A stretch of DNA of 64,000 bases from Streptomyces achromogenes. Its GTDB lineage: Bacteria; Actinomycetota; Actinomycetes; Streptomycetales; Streptomycetaceae. The notes under the pieces are model-generated. The model saw nothing but the letters and a program-made list of their open reading frames with translations, was not told the origin of the DNA and searched no databases. How positions within the stretch are numbered: position 1 is the stretch's first letter; every line of letters begins with the position of its first letter. The DNA lies in contig NZ_JAUSYH010000001.1 of assembly GCF_030816715.1 (NCBI RefSeq), positions 9,052,001-9,116,000 of the forward strand. The letters run 5' to 3'. Shown piece by piece: positions 7,501-15,701 of this stretch. The translations under genes were made by a program, and so were the position numbers.

Positions 7501-9259
7501 GGGCCAGATACGGCGGGAACTGGGCGAGGCCGACTGTCTGGACTGGTTCGAGGAGGCACTCGCCCTGCAGCTCGAGACCGACGACCGGCAGGGGCAGTTC
7601 TCCACCCACTACAACATCGCCGAGACCTATCGGAAGGTGGCCGCCGTTCACGACCTGGACCTGGCGGAGGACCACTTCCTGCGCTGCCTCGATCTCGCCG
7701 GACCGCGTGACCGGCTCGCCCGGATCCAGGCGCACGGCGAACTGGGATACGTCGCCTGGGTACGCCATCTGGAGGCAGTGCGGGCCGAAGTCCCGCTGGA
7801 GGAGCGGCAGCCGTTCCTGTTCGAGGCGCTGCGGCACTATCACGCCGCGCTGGCGGACCTGCCAGCCGGCGCGTCCCGTAACGCCGCGGTCTTCCACAAC
7901 CAACTGGGTCTGCTGTACGAGGATCTTGGGGACCAGGAGGCGACGCGGGAGCACCTGCAGGAGGCGGTGCGGCTGTTCCGGCGGGCCGAGGAACCCGAGG
8001 GAGCCGGCCGGGCACTGGCCAATCTCGCCTTCGGACTGCTGCGGCGGGGCCGGGCCGCGGAGGCGCGCCCGTACCTGGTCGAGGCGCTGCGGCACCTGGA
8101 GTCGTTCGCGGGACGGCTGGACCTCGTCGACGACGTGCGTGACGCCCTCGCTGTAGTCGACGCCGCACGGCCCGACCCGTTGACCGCGGCCCAGAAGGCC
8201 GTCACTATGCGGATGAGGCAGGCCGCCGACGACCTCACCGCCCTGCCCGCCCTGGCCACGTCCCTGAGCAACCTGGGCATCGTCCTGTCCGCTCACGGCC
8301 GCCACAAGGAGGGACTGGAGGCCACCGGGGAAGCCGTTCGTCTGCTGGAGCAGCTGACCGCGACCGACCCGGCCGCCCACGAGGCCGCGCTCGCCTCCGC
8401 GCTGCACAACCTCGGCAACCGCTACTCCCACCTCGGGCAGAGCGGACAGGCGCTCAAGGCGACGCGACGGGCCGCCGAGATCCGCATGCGGCTTGCCGAC
8501 CGGGACCCGGCCGCGCACGGCCAGGACCTGGCGTCGACCCTGCGCAACCTCGCTGACGACTCCTGGGCCGAGGGCCGGCCAGCCGAAGCCCTCATCGCGT
8601 CCGGTTTGCAGGTCCAGGCATGGCGGACCCTGGCCGGGGCGGAACCCGCCACGCATGACGTCCCCCTGGCACGGGCCCTGGACCGGCGCGCGCACCACCT
8701 CGACGGCGTCGGCCGGTACGAGGAGGCCCGTAGATGCCTCACGGAGTCGGCGTCCCTGTGGCGGGCGAGGACCGAACAACTGCCGCCCAGCCACGACTCC
8801 GAGCTGGCCGGAACCCTGCTGAACCTGAGCGGCGTCCTGCTCGTGCTGGACCGGCCCGAGGAGTCCCTGGCCGCCGCCCGTGAGTCCGTGGCCGTCCTGC
8901 GCCACCTCGCCGACGACGGTTCGGCAGCGACCACCGTGCAGCTCGCCAAGGCGCTCGGCACCCTCGGCAACAGTCTGCACGCCACCGGGGAATGGGATAA
9001 GGCCGTGCGGACCCACGAGGAGTCGGTCGCGCTGTGGCGGGGCCTGGTCGGGCAGCGGGTCGACGAGGCGCTGGCCGGTCTCGCCCTCACGTTGGGCAAC
9101 CTCGGCGTGGCGCTGAAGGGTGCCTGCCGGCCTTGGGCCGCCCGGACCGCCCTGGAGGAGAGCGTCGAGCTGTTGCGCCCCCTCGTCGCGCGGGACGACG
9201 GTCTGCGGGTGAACCTCGCTGCGGCCCTGACCAACCTGGCCGGCCTGGGGGACGGGTGA
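4544..9259 (+). CDS. CHAT protease - STAND NTPase - TPR protein
   Basis: A 1571-residue multidomain protein. About residues 1-150 form the helical and beta region that usually precedes CHAT (ending LPWELLRDP). The caspase-like CHAT domain follows: HFDGHG holds the predicted catalytic His246 and NACRS the Cys302. A STAND/AAA NTPase begins at about 430 with VGRD, Walker A LAGSGKT (Lys459), Walker B LLWVWDAVD (541-549) and ILLTSRRPE near 585. From about 970 to the end are tetratricopeptide-like repeats with recurring NLG and NLA motifs. I chose the ATG at 4544, upstream of which the frame has no family similarity. Proteins of this architecture are proposed sensors whose oligomerisation activates a protease in antiphage or cell-death systems. 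The likely partner genes are divergent, 46 bp away. No damage is visible. Confidence 0.85.
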   Translation: MILQLSESRAGDGVHDVSVRLSGGGHRSASGFRVRLDTSADDRERVRWYFEDFLRFPDDPAPRIAHSAEEQLREWGIQLGRKLAGALFLRCAEHGLEDLWDAVVVGVADVRVEIESDVPGAGLPWELLRDPRTGLPIAAHAASFVRGRQAASPSEYAGAFQPSEPPGAALARRSAGPPRVLLVVSRPDGVGDVPFLGVAGQLLRAATPRDVRIDVLRPPGFARLGEVLGRAAELGQPYDVVHFDGHGTFGDTGGCLAFERPDGNDRRTDAFDDGDPWHWVRGDDLAALLRYRGVHLLVMNACRSAYSEGDLGSLAQEVADAGVPGVVAMRYNVSVEAAARFADGFYGALFAGSTVGAAAGVARRRMLKEPERSAGADRFTLQDWCVPWVHEERPLTFGSGDASAAVAQAPRRSPCAWAPSPDAGDDGALVGRDATILELDRYYDRGRVALLSSLAGSGKTLVARTFASWYGRTGGLSDARRGDGPVLFTSFTDLDGPDALFDAFDQAFPVKPGLPTAPAGRRAAREARERHVVEMCADRPLLWVWDAVDAVAGLRAGDARPWSAPDTEALRRLLVQLAGTRARILLTSRRPETHLLRDVPALRLPLGRMAVDDQAALLVAAAARAGLGISALADWLPVLGFADGNPRVIMDLVAEAAARDLTDGQDIRALVAGLQPADGDGEGHASASVLLGDCASLEAALTQGTSRGVVAPRHRPLLAALALFRDTAQSTLLAAMTRRLELHRAPTGATGATGPTVPAEAPERAGTAEAECRAFLEVCADLGLVEGPGQGSHRMHPALPTVLSGLCHEVFGPRGSPSALRAMRAYAESVTWMVNYYADELQDGRTDILGNFLFVEANLRRARDLALAHDWGQEYDGCTRALAHLHRYLGHRERWLRIADELTEATTDPGTGRPRPGRERGWSAALEFRVRLARDERDWTTAETLQHTIVRHARAVSADARAKSQHNRTTAERQSIASLAGALGTMGQIRRELGEADCLDWFEEALALQLETDDRQGQFSTHYNIAETYRKVAAVHDLDLAEDHFLRCLDLAGPRDRLARIQAHGELGYVAWVRHLEAVRAEVPLEERQPFLFEALRHYHAALADLPAGASRNAAVFHNQLGLLYEDLGDQEATREHLQEAVRLFRRAEEPEGAGRALANLAFGLLRRGRAAEARPYLVEALRHLESFAGRLDLVDDVRDALAVVDAARPDPLTAAQKAVTMRMRQAADDLTALPALATSLSNLGIVLSAHGRHKEGLEATGEAVRLLEQLTATDPAAHEAALASALHNLGNRYSHLGQSGQALKATRRAAEIRMRLADRDPAAHGQDLASTLRNLADDSWAEGRPAEALIASGLQVQAWRTLAGAEPATHDVPLARALDRRAHHLDGVGRYEEARRCLTESASLWRARTEQLPPSHDSELAGTLLNLSGVLLVLDRPEESLAAARESVAVLRHLADDGSAATTVQLAKALGTLGNSLHATGEWDKAVRTHEESVALWRGLVGQRVDEALAGLALTLGNLGVALKGACRPWAARTALEESVELLRPLVARDDGLRVNLAAALTNLAGLGDG

Positions 9260-9290
9260 CGGATGCCCGCGCGCCGGGCCGCCGCTGGCG

Positions 9291-9374
9291 TCAGCGGTCG
9301 AACGCCGGATATGCGAAGCGCTGGGCGACGGGCAGGCCGTCGCCCTTGGCGTCAGTGGAGCCGACGTCGTACAC
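9291..9374 (-). pseudogene. C-terminal remnant cut by the IS3 element
   Basis: Leftward frame reading VYDVGSTDAKGDGLPVAQRF and ending YPAFDR before TGA. It looks coding and breaks at the left end of the IS3 element at 9379. I cannot name the parent protein. Confidence 0.3.
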
Positions 9375-9429
9375 AGGGTGAACCGTTCCGGGTTCAGTGG
9401 AGACTCGATTCTTTTAGAGGATCGAGTTA

Positions 9430-10364
9430 GGGCACGTCCCTCCCCTTGTCCCGCTGAGCTGCGGCGTCGTGCGGTGCGCATGGTCGCCGAGGTACGCCCC
9501 GACTACGAGACCGAGTGGGCTGCGATGAAGGCTGTTGCGAGCAAGCTCGGGATCGGGACCGCCGAGACGGTACGTCAGTGGGTCCGCCGGGACCAGATCG
9601 ATTCCGGGCCCGGGACGACAACGGAGGAATCCGCCCAGGTCAAAGCACTGAAGAAGGAAGTCGCCGAGCTCCGGCGGGCGAACGATCCTCAAGGCGGCCT
9701 CGGCTTTCTTCGCGGCCGAGCTCGACCGGCCACATCTTCGCTCGTGACGTTCATCGACGAGCACCGCGGCCGCTTCGGCGGTGTGGAGCCGATCTGCACC
9801 GTGCTCACCGAGCATGGCGTCAGCGTCGCTCCCTCCACCTACTACGCCGCAAAGACCCGCCCGCCTTCCGCGCGGGAGGTCCGCGGCGAGGAGCTGAAGG
9901 CCCTGGTCCAGGAGGTCTTCGATGCCAACTATCGCGTCTACGGCGCCCGCAAGATCTGGCACCAACTGCGCCGGCAAGGCCACCAGGTCGCACGCTGCAC
10001 GGTCGAGCGGCTGATGCGGGAACTCGGTCTCACCGGGTCGTCCGCGGAAAGAGGGTGGTCACAGCCGTTCAGGACCGGGCAGCCGAACGGGCTCCGGACC
10101 TGATCGAGCGTGACTTCGTCGCGAACGCCCCCAACCGCACTTGGGTCGCGGACTTCACGCACGTCGCGGCCTGGGCCGGCACCGTCTATGTCGCCTTCGT
10201 CGTCGACACCTTCTCGCGCCGCATCGTCGGCTGGTCCGCGGCAACCACCAAACACACCGAACTGGTGCTGTCCGCAGTGGAGATGGGTCTGCGGCAGCGC
10301 GATCGCGAGGGCAACCGTCACGAGCCCGGCCAGTTGGTCCACCACAGCGATGCCGGCTCGCAAC
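9430..10364 (+). pseudogene. IS3-family transposase OrfA-OrfB (frameshifted)
   Basis: Coding part of the IS3 element. OrfA and the HTH_21 region of OrfB (FIDEHRGRFGGVEPICTVL, VYGARKIWHQLRRQG) lie in one frame. The integrase core lies in the next frame from about 10035 to DAGSQ at 10364. At least two indels and the loss of the catalytic-Glu region make it inactive. Confidence 0.75.
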
Positions 10365-10427
10365 TTGGACTCAATCGGTCGTCGCAACACCGGCCTCTTG
10401 GAGGGATAGTAGGTGCTCGTTGAGGGC
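10365..10427. repeat. 63-bp inverted repeat, copy 1 (IS30 3' end)
   Basis: Identical over 63 bp, in reverse complement, to 19983-20045. There it encodes the last residues of an IS30-family transposase. Both copies abut IS3 OrfB sequence on their outer side. Confidence 0.9.
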
Positions 10428-10500
10428 ATCGCGGCCTCCATCGGTTCGGTCGGCGACGCCTACGACAACGCGCTGAGCGGTGCGTTGGCATGGGTGCCCA

Positions 10501-11298
10501 TCAGATGGCGGCGAGGTTGTTGAGCAGGTGGCCAAGCTCTGCCGGCGCCTGAATGTGGGCCAGATGGCCCTGCCCGGCGAGTTCGTGGACTCCGGCGTGA
10601 GCGATGTGCTGCCGCACGTTGTCGAACGACGTTCCGTAGGGGGCTGTTCCGCGGTTGCACTGGCCGATGATCAGGTCGACATGACCTGCCTGTCGCGCCA
10701 TCACATCCGGAGGCAGCGCTGCGTTGAGCGCGCCGAGTTCGGCGTACAGCGGTCCGCTCAAGCGGCGCAAGATCGCCCAAGCGAAATGATCGGCCCGAAG
10801 GTCCTCGACGTGCGCAGCGGAGAAGCCGGAGATCTGCCGATTGACGATCTCGACGCAGCGATCCCAGTCCGCTGTCTCCGTGGCGCTCTTCAGGTCCGGC
10901 AGTGCATGTTGTCCGAACGGCTGCATCACAGGCTCGTAGACGATCACCTGGGGAATCGGGTGTTCGTTGGCGGCCAGCAAGGTGATCAAGCCGCCGTAGC
11001 TCCAGCCGAAGACGGCCCTCGTGCTGTCGAACTCGTCAAGGACCACACCGAGGTCCTCAACCTCTGTCCGTAGTGAGTAAGAGTTGGTCAACGGCCCCGA
11101 GGAAGCACGTCCCCGACGGTTTACGACTACCACTGAGGACCAGGCATCGATGGTGCCCGCAACACGGCGCCACGCATGCGCATCGCTCATCACGCCCGGG
11201 ACGACGACGAGGCCCGGAGCATCCGGCTCCCCGTACACATCGACCGTGACCCAGCTGTCTCCGTCGACTGCAAGCTTCTTCTGAATCGTTCGCTCCAT
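10501..11298 (-). CDS. Alpha/beta-hydrolase
   Basis: 265 residues, alpha/beta-hydrolase fold. The nucleophile elbow is GWSYGG with Ser100, and the C-terminal GQGHLAH supplies His245. The oxyanion region VVVPGVMSDAHAWR is near 31-44. No signal peptide, so cytoplasmic. The substrate cannot be deduced. It is divergent from a TetR regulator, and its ATG at 11298 lies inside a long palindrome, so repression by that regulator is very likely. The 3' end stops 24 bp from the broken IS3 end but appears complete. Confidence 0.85.
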   Translation of the reverse strand: MERTIQKKLAVDGDSWVTVDVYGEPDAPGLVVVPGVMSDAHAWRRVAGTIDAWSSVVVVNRRGRASSGPLTNSYSLRTEVEDLGVVLDEFDSTRAVFGWSYGGLITLLAANEHPIPQVIVYEPVMQPFGQHALPDLKSATETADWDRCVEIVNRQISGFSAAHVEDLRADHFAWAILRRLSGPLYAELGALNAALPPDVMARQAGHVDLIIGQCNRGTAPYGTSFDNVRQHIAHAGVHELAGQGHLAHIQAPAELGHLLNNLAAI

Positions 11299-11321
11299 AA
11301 ATCTATTATGGAGCGAACGAT
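11285..11321. promoter_or_regulatory. 37-bp palindromic operator between hydrolase and TetR genes
   Basis: Perfect 16-bp arms (ATCGTTCGCTCCATAA and its complement) around ATCTA. Both arms contain an ATG, so MERTI is encoded outward on each strand. It fits a TetR-family binding site that controls both divergent genes. Confidence 0.85.
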
Positions 11322-11334
11322 CTACAATGCAAGC

Positions 11335-11955
11335 GTGACCGAACACAACCGTGGACGCCCCCGAGCCTTCGACCGCGACCGTGCGGTCCTCGAAGCCGCT
11401 CGCCTCTTCTGGCGACGCGGCTACTCCGGCACCTCGACCCGCACCCTGACCGCGGCCCTCGGGCTCTCCACCTCCAGCCTCTACGCCGCCTTCGGCAGCA
11501 AGGCCGGACTCTTCGAGGAAGCGGTGCGGACCTACGCCGAGCGTTACCGCGAGATCTACCAGCAGGCTGTCACCGAGAAGAACATCCAGACGGTCATCGA
11601 GCGCATCCTCACTGACTCGGTCCACGAGTTCACCCAGCCAACCGACACGCATCCCGGATGCCTCATCAGCAGCGCCGTGATGACCGACAGCACGAGCACG
11701 CTCGATGCCAGCGCCTATGTCGCCGAACTGCACAGCTCGAACGAGCAGGCACTGCTCGTGCGCATCGAACGAGCGATCCAGGACGAGGAACTAGCTGCGG
11801 GCACCAACGCGGCGGTCCTGACCGGGCTCATCCAATCCGTCTGGCACGGATTGTCAGTGCGGTCCAACGTCGACACGGCTCGCGAGGACCTGCTCGCGAC
11901 GGCACAACTTGCTCACCAACTCATCTGCCAACAAACCACGTCACCAACGTCCTGA
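11335..11955 (+). CDS. TetR-family transcriptional regulator
   Basis: 206 residues from the GTG at 11335, which gives the usual family start VTEHNRGRPRAFD. An in-frame ATG at 11308 would add nine residues but lies in the operator. The N-terminal HTH runs through ARLFWRRGYSGTSTRTL and LSTSSLYAAFGSKAGLFEEA. The rest is a helical ligand domain of the TetR_C type. It most likely represses itself and the divergent hydrolase through the 11285-11321 palindrome. The ligand is unknown. The gene stops 10 bp before IS256 transposase sequence and looks intact. Confidence 0.85.
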   Translation: MTEHNRGRPRAFDRDRAVLEAARLFWRRGYSGTSTRTLTAALGLSTSSLYAAFGSKAGLFEEAVRTYAERYREIYQQAVTEKNIQTVIERILTDSVHEFTQPTDTHPGCLISSAVMTDSTSTLDASAYVAELHSSNEQALLVRIERAIQDEELAAGTNAAVLTGLIQSVWHGLSVRSNVDTAREDLLATAQLAHQLICQQTTSPTS

Positions 11956-11965
11956 CCCGCAACAG

Positions 11966-13206
11966 CTAGGCGGCGTGGGCTTCGGGACGTTCGACGAGCT
12001 CGCCGCGTTCGAAGCGGGCTCCGGCACGGACGAGGGCGACGAGATGGGGCGTGTTCACGGCCCGCCAGCGAGCCTGGGCGGACTCCACGAGCTTGAAGAC
12101 CATCGCGAGAGCGGCGGCCCGGCTGCCCGCTCCCTTGGTCACCTTCGTCCGCAGCCGCACGGTCGCGAAGGTCGACTCAATCGGGTTCGTGGTCCGCAGA
12201 TGGATCCAGTGCTCGGCCGGGAAGTCGTAAAACGCCAGCAGCTCGGCCTCGTCATCGACGATCTTCTTGACCGCTTTGGGGAATTTCGCGCCGTACTGCT
12301 TGGCGAACGCGGCGACGGCCTTGGCCGCGTGCTCGCGGTCCTCGGCGATGTAGATGTCCTGGATGGCCTTCTCCGTCACGGGCTGGGCCGACTTCGGGAG
12401 GCTGTCGAGGCAGTTGGCCGTTTTGTGAACCCAGCACCTTTGATGACGGATCTCGGGGAAGACCTCGTTGATCGCGTTCCAGAAGCCGAGTGCGCCGTCG
12501 CCAACAGCGAGAACGGGAGCGTGCATGCCGCGCCGCTGGCAGTCCCGCAGCAGACTCGCCCAGGACTGGGACGATTCGCGGTAGCCGTCCGCCATCGCGA
12601 TCAGCTCCTTGGTGCCGTCCGCGCGCACCCCCATAACGACCAGGACCGCGGCTTTCGCCTCCTCCAGACGTATGCGCAGGTGGATGCCGTCGGCCCAGAC
12701 ATAGACGTAGTCCGTGGCCGACAGGTCGCGTTCGCAGAGCGCCTTGTGGCCGGCCTGCCATTGGGTAGTCAGACGGGTCACCGTTGCCGGGGACAGACCA
12801 GCCGAGGAGCCGAGGAACTGCTCGAGCGCGGGGACGAAATCGCCCGACGACAGGCCGTGCAGATAGAGCAGAGGCAGCACCTCGCTGATCTTCGGGGACT
12901 TGCGGCACCAGGGCGGCAGGATCGCCGATGAGAACCGCTTGCGCTCACCCGTCGTCTCATCGACGCGCTTGTCGTTCACCCGCGGCGCCTTGACTCGACC
13001 GCCCCGGCCACGGTCGTCACCGACCGCGGCTGGTGATGGCCGTTGCGGACGACCAGGCGGTGCCCGTGTTCGTCACGCTGATCTGCCAACTCTGCTATAT
13101 ATGCGTTGACTTCGGTCTCCAGGGCGGCGGCGGCCAGCATCCGCCTTGCGCCCTCGCGGACGATGTCGTCAATCAGGCAACCGGTCCCGGTCGTTCCATC
13201 GGGCAT
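11966..13206 (-). pseudogene. IS256-family transposase with one-base deletion
   Basis: Mutator-like IS256 transposase of about 410 residues in two frames. The N-terminal part (REGARRMLAAAALETEVNAY) runs from the ATG at 13206. Near 12993 a single G seems to be missing (GAGTC where GAGGTC would continue VKAPRVNDKR), and the rest continues in the next frame: YVWADGIHLRIRLEEAK (first Asp), LAVGDGALGFWNAI (second Asp), HWIHLRTTNPIESTFATV (Glu region). Its stop lies 10 bp from the TetR gene with no terminal repeat visible, so the left end may be lost too. Confidence 0.85.
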
Positions 13207-13224
13207 TCACTACGCTCAGCACAG

Positions 13225-13297
13225 GCGTGCCTTCCCGACCGACGGTGCAACGTCGGCCTACTCGACGACCAGAAGTCGATCACTCGGGAAGGTACGC
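13225..13297. repeat. Imperfect inverted repeat upstream of the IS256 gene
   Basis: GCGTGCCTTCCCGA at 13225-13238 pairs with TCGGGAAGGTACGC at 13284-13297 (one mismatch). It lies upstream of the transposase start and could be a terminus-related stem or an attenuator. No other gene is visible in 13207-13450. Confidence 0.45.
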
Positions 13298-13450
13298 CCT
13301 TCGCATCCAACCCGAGGCCGATCCACAGGTCATGAGCATTGCTCCGACCGCGGAGCCGGTAGGCAGTCCGCGCGATGGCCGGTGATCCTGCACCGCAGTG
13401 ACAGACGCCGACTGCTGTCGCTCGGCGAGCGCGACAGGCACGGAAAGTAA

Positions 13451-14569
13451 GTGAGCGTTTGGTTCACCTATCGAATGTTTCATGACGATTTTCGGCGGCC
13501 CGACACGAACACCGGACCAAGCGAAACGCCGGAAAAACGGCTTCTGCGGTACTCGGCAGACCAGTTATACGCCGGGTTCCTTGCAAAAGCTCCTGTCTCA
13601 TTTAGAAACCTACCGGTTCACGCGAGATTGAGAACACACGCCCGGATGCACCCAACGCCCCCGCACACGCCCTGCTCAGGCTGGCCGCCACCGCATACCC
13701 AGGCATCATGCAGCCCTCACGGCCCTACCCCAGCGACCTGTCCGACGCCCGCTGGGAACTGATTCGCCCCACCCTCGAAGCCTGGCGCCAGGCCCGCAAC
13801 GGCATCCGCAAACCCACCCACGACCTGCGCGCCCTGATGAACGCCATCCTCTACGTCGACCGCACGGGCATCCCCTGGCGCTACCTGCCCCACAACTTCC
13901 CGCCCCACCAGACCGTCTACGGCTACTTCGCCCACTGGGAAGCCGACGGCATCTTCGACCAGCTCACCGGCCTCTTACGCGGCAAAGTCCGCCAGGCCGA
14001 AGGCCGCACCAGCGAGCCCAGCGCCTGCCTGATCGACAGCCAGAGCATCAAAACCTCCGCCACCGTCCACCTGACCAGCCAAGGCATCGACCCCGCCAAG
14101 AAAATCATCGGACGCAAGCGGCACATCGTCACCGACACCCTCGGCCTCCTGCTGGCCGTCGCCGTCACCGCCGCCAGCGTCCACGCCTCCGCCGCCGGCA
14201 CCCAACTCCTGACCAAAGTCCGCGAGCGCCACCCCACCATCACCAAAGCCTGGGCGGACAACGGCTACAAGACCAAAGCCGTCGAACAAGCCGCCCACCT
14301 CGGCATCGACCTCGAAATCGTCCAACGCGACCCCAACCTCCGCGGCTTCCATGTCCAGCCCCGCCGCTGGGTCATCGAACGCACCCTCGGCTGGCTCATG
14401 CACCACCGCCGCCTGGCCCGCGACTACGAAACCCACCCTCGCCGCTCAGCCGCCATGATCCAAGTCGCCGCCATCAACCTCATGACCCGCCGCCTCACCC
14501 ACGAAGCCACCACCAACTGGCGCGACAGCTAAGCCAAATGAAACGGACAACACAGAACCAAACGCTCAC
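13451..14569 (+). mobile_element. Complete IS5-family element with TAA target duplication
   Basis: 1119 bp. Terminal inverted repeats begin GTGAGCGTTTGGTTC at the left, with the complement GAACCAAACGCTCAC at the right. TAA flanks both ends (13448-13450 and 14570-14572). A 240-bp leader precedes the transposase. All parts look intact, so this copy may be active. Confidence 0.85.
13708..14532 (+). CDS. IS5-family transposase
   Basis: 274 residues, full length for the family. It begins with the conserved YPSDLSDARWELI and carries the DDE-core segments CLIDSQSIKT (Asp), KAWADNGYKTKA (Asp) and WVIERTLGWLMHHRRLARDY (Glu). The N-terminal DUF4096-like region (ILYVDRTGIPWRYLPHNFPP) is complete. It catalyses cut-and-paste of the element that contains it. 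No frameshift. Confidence 0.92.
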   Translation: MQPSRPYPSDLSDARWELIRPTLEAWRQARNGIRKPTHDLRALMNAILYVDRTGIPWRYLPHNFPPHQTVYGYFAHWEADGIFDQLTGLLRGKVRQAEGRTSEPSACLIDSQSIKTSATVHLTSQGIDPAKKIIGRKRHIVTDTLGLLLAVAVTAASVHASAAGTQLLTKVRERHPTITKAWADNGYKTKAVEQAAHLGIDLEIVQRDPNLRGFHVQPRRWVIERTLGWLMHHRRLARDYETHPRRSAAMIQVAAINLMTRRLTHEATTNWRDS

Positions 14570-14572
14570 TAA

Positions 14573-15698
14573 GAGGTCGTTTTCATCTGTCTTGCCTGTT
14601 TATAGACGGATTCCCGATGGGTGAGGATGCGATGCGAAGGAGGCAGCCGGTGTGGCTGGGGTCGATGAGTCCTGAGGTGTGGCTGTTGGGGCGGAGTGCT
14701 GCTTGTTCCTGTCTCATCCCAGGATGCCCGGCTTCCCAGGCTGCGTGCTTCCGTCGTCATTGCTGTGCGCCTGGGCGCACTCGTTGAGCGGCGGTACGCC
14801 GGAGGCATGCCAAGCCGACGTCCTTATCCAAGTGATCTGTCCGATGCCCGCTGGGAGTTGGTCGAGCCGGTCCTGGCGGCCTGGCGCTTCGAGCGCCGCG
14901 GCAGGGCCCTGGACTTCGGCCGGCCGCCGGAACACGACCTGCGCGACATCATGGACGCGATCTTGTATGTGGACCGCACCGGCGTCCAGTGGCGCTACCT
15001 CCCGCACGACTTCCCGCACTGGAACACGGTCTACGGCTACTTCGCCAGGTGGCAGCAGGAAGGCGTATTCGCCCAGCTCAACGGCCTGCTCAGGCAACTC
15101 TTACGACAGAAGGAAGGCCGGGAGGCCGAACCGTCGGCCTGCGTGATCGACGCGCAGAGCGTGAAAACCTCCACCAGCGTGCTCGCCACCAGCCAGGGCA
15201 TCGATGCCGGCAAGAAGATCGTCGGACGGAAACGGAGCATCGTCACCGACACCATCGGCCTTGTGCTCGCCGTGCTGGTCACCGCGGCAAGCGTGCAGGA
15301 CTCCATCGCCGGCACCCAGCTCCTGGACCAGGTCGCCGCCGCACATCCCAGCATCCGCAAAGCGTGGGTCGACGGCGGCTACCGCCAGCACCTCGTCGAG
15401 CACGCAGCCACCCTCGGCATCGACATGGAAATCACTCAACGCAAGCCCGGCACCAAGGGGTTCGTCCCGATCTCGAAGCGGTGGGTGGTCGAGCGGACCT
15501 ACGGCTGGCTCATGCTCCACCGCCGACTGGCCCGCGACTACGAAACCCACCCGCACCGATCCGAAGCCATGATCCACATCGCCATGACCGACCTCATGGC
15601 CCGCCGCCTCACCAGCGAGAACACCATCTCCTGGCGCGACCCGGAACCGCAGACCAAACAGCAGATTCCGGGATGAAACAACGGGAGAAAACGACCTC
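14573..15698 (+). mobile_element. Second complete IS5-family element at the same TAA target
   Basis: 1126 bp, ends GAGGTCGTTTTC and GAAAACGACCTC, flanked by TAA at 14570-14572 and 15699-15701. The left TAA is also the right target duplication of the first element, so the two elements were inserted one after another at one TAA site. Confidence 0.85.
14807..15676 (+). CDS. IS5-family transposase
   Basis: 289 residues from the ATG at 14807, aligned to the family start PSRRPYPSDLSDARW. An upstream extension of the frame has no similarity. DDE segments: CVIDAQSVKTS, KAWVDGGYRQHL and WVVERTYGWLMLHRRLARDY. It is clearly a different, diverged lineage from the neighbouring IS5 transposase. It appears intact. 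Confidence 0.92.
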   Translation: MPSRRPYPSDLSDARWELVEPVLAAWRFERRGRALDFGRPPEHDLRDIMDAILYVDRTGVQWRYLPHDFPHWNTVYGYFARWQQEGVFAQLNGLLRQLLRQKEGREAEPSACVIDAQSVKTSTSVLATSQGIDAGKKIVGRKRSIVTDTIGLVLAVLVTAASVQDSIAGTQLLDQVAAAHPSIRKAWVDGGYRQHLVEHAATLGIDMEITQRKPGTKGFVPISKRWVVERTYGWLMLHRRLARDYETHPHRSEAMIHIAMTDLMARRLTSENTISWRDPEPQTKQQIPG

Positions 15699-15701
15699 TA
15701 A

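Larger units (their letters stand above)
9379..10476 (+). mobile_element. Degraded IS3-family element
   Basis: The left end TGAACCGTTCCGGGTTCAGT at 9379 matches the terminal repeat style of actinobacterial IS3 elements. OrfA (LRRRAVRMVAEVRPDY, then a leucine-zipper-like KALKKEVAELRRAN) runs from about 9430. Two bases seem to be missing at about 9683 (expected ANEILKAASAFFAAELDRP), which fuses OrfA into OrfB in one frame. A second shift at about 10035 moves the DDE domain (WVADFTHVAAW, FVVDTFSRRIVGW) to another frame. At 10365 a 63-bp IS30-derived segment interrupts it, and only SVGDAYDNAL remains beyond. No right end is visible, so the element is dead. Confidence 0.8.

Noticed and set aside
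7142..9481. A 779-codon open frame on the minus strand
   Set aside because: It is antisense to the TPR region of the CHAT protein. Its translation is Gly/Gln/Arg-rich without motifs, as expected for a G+C-biased shadow.
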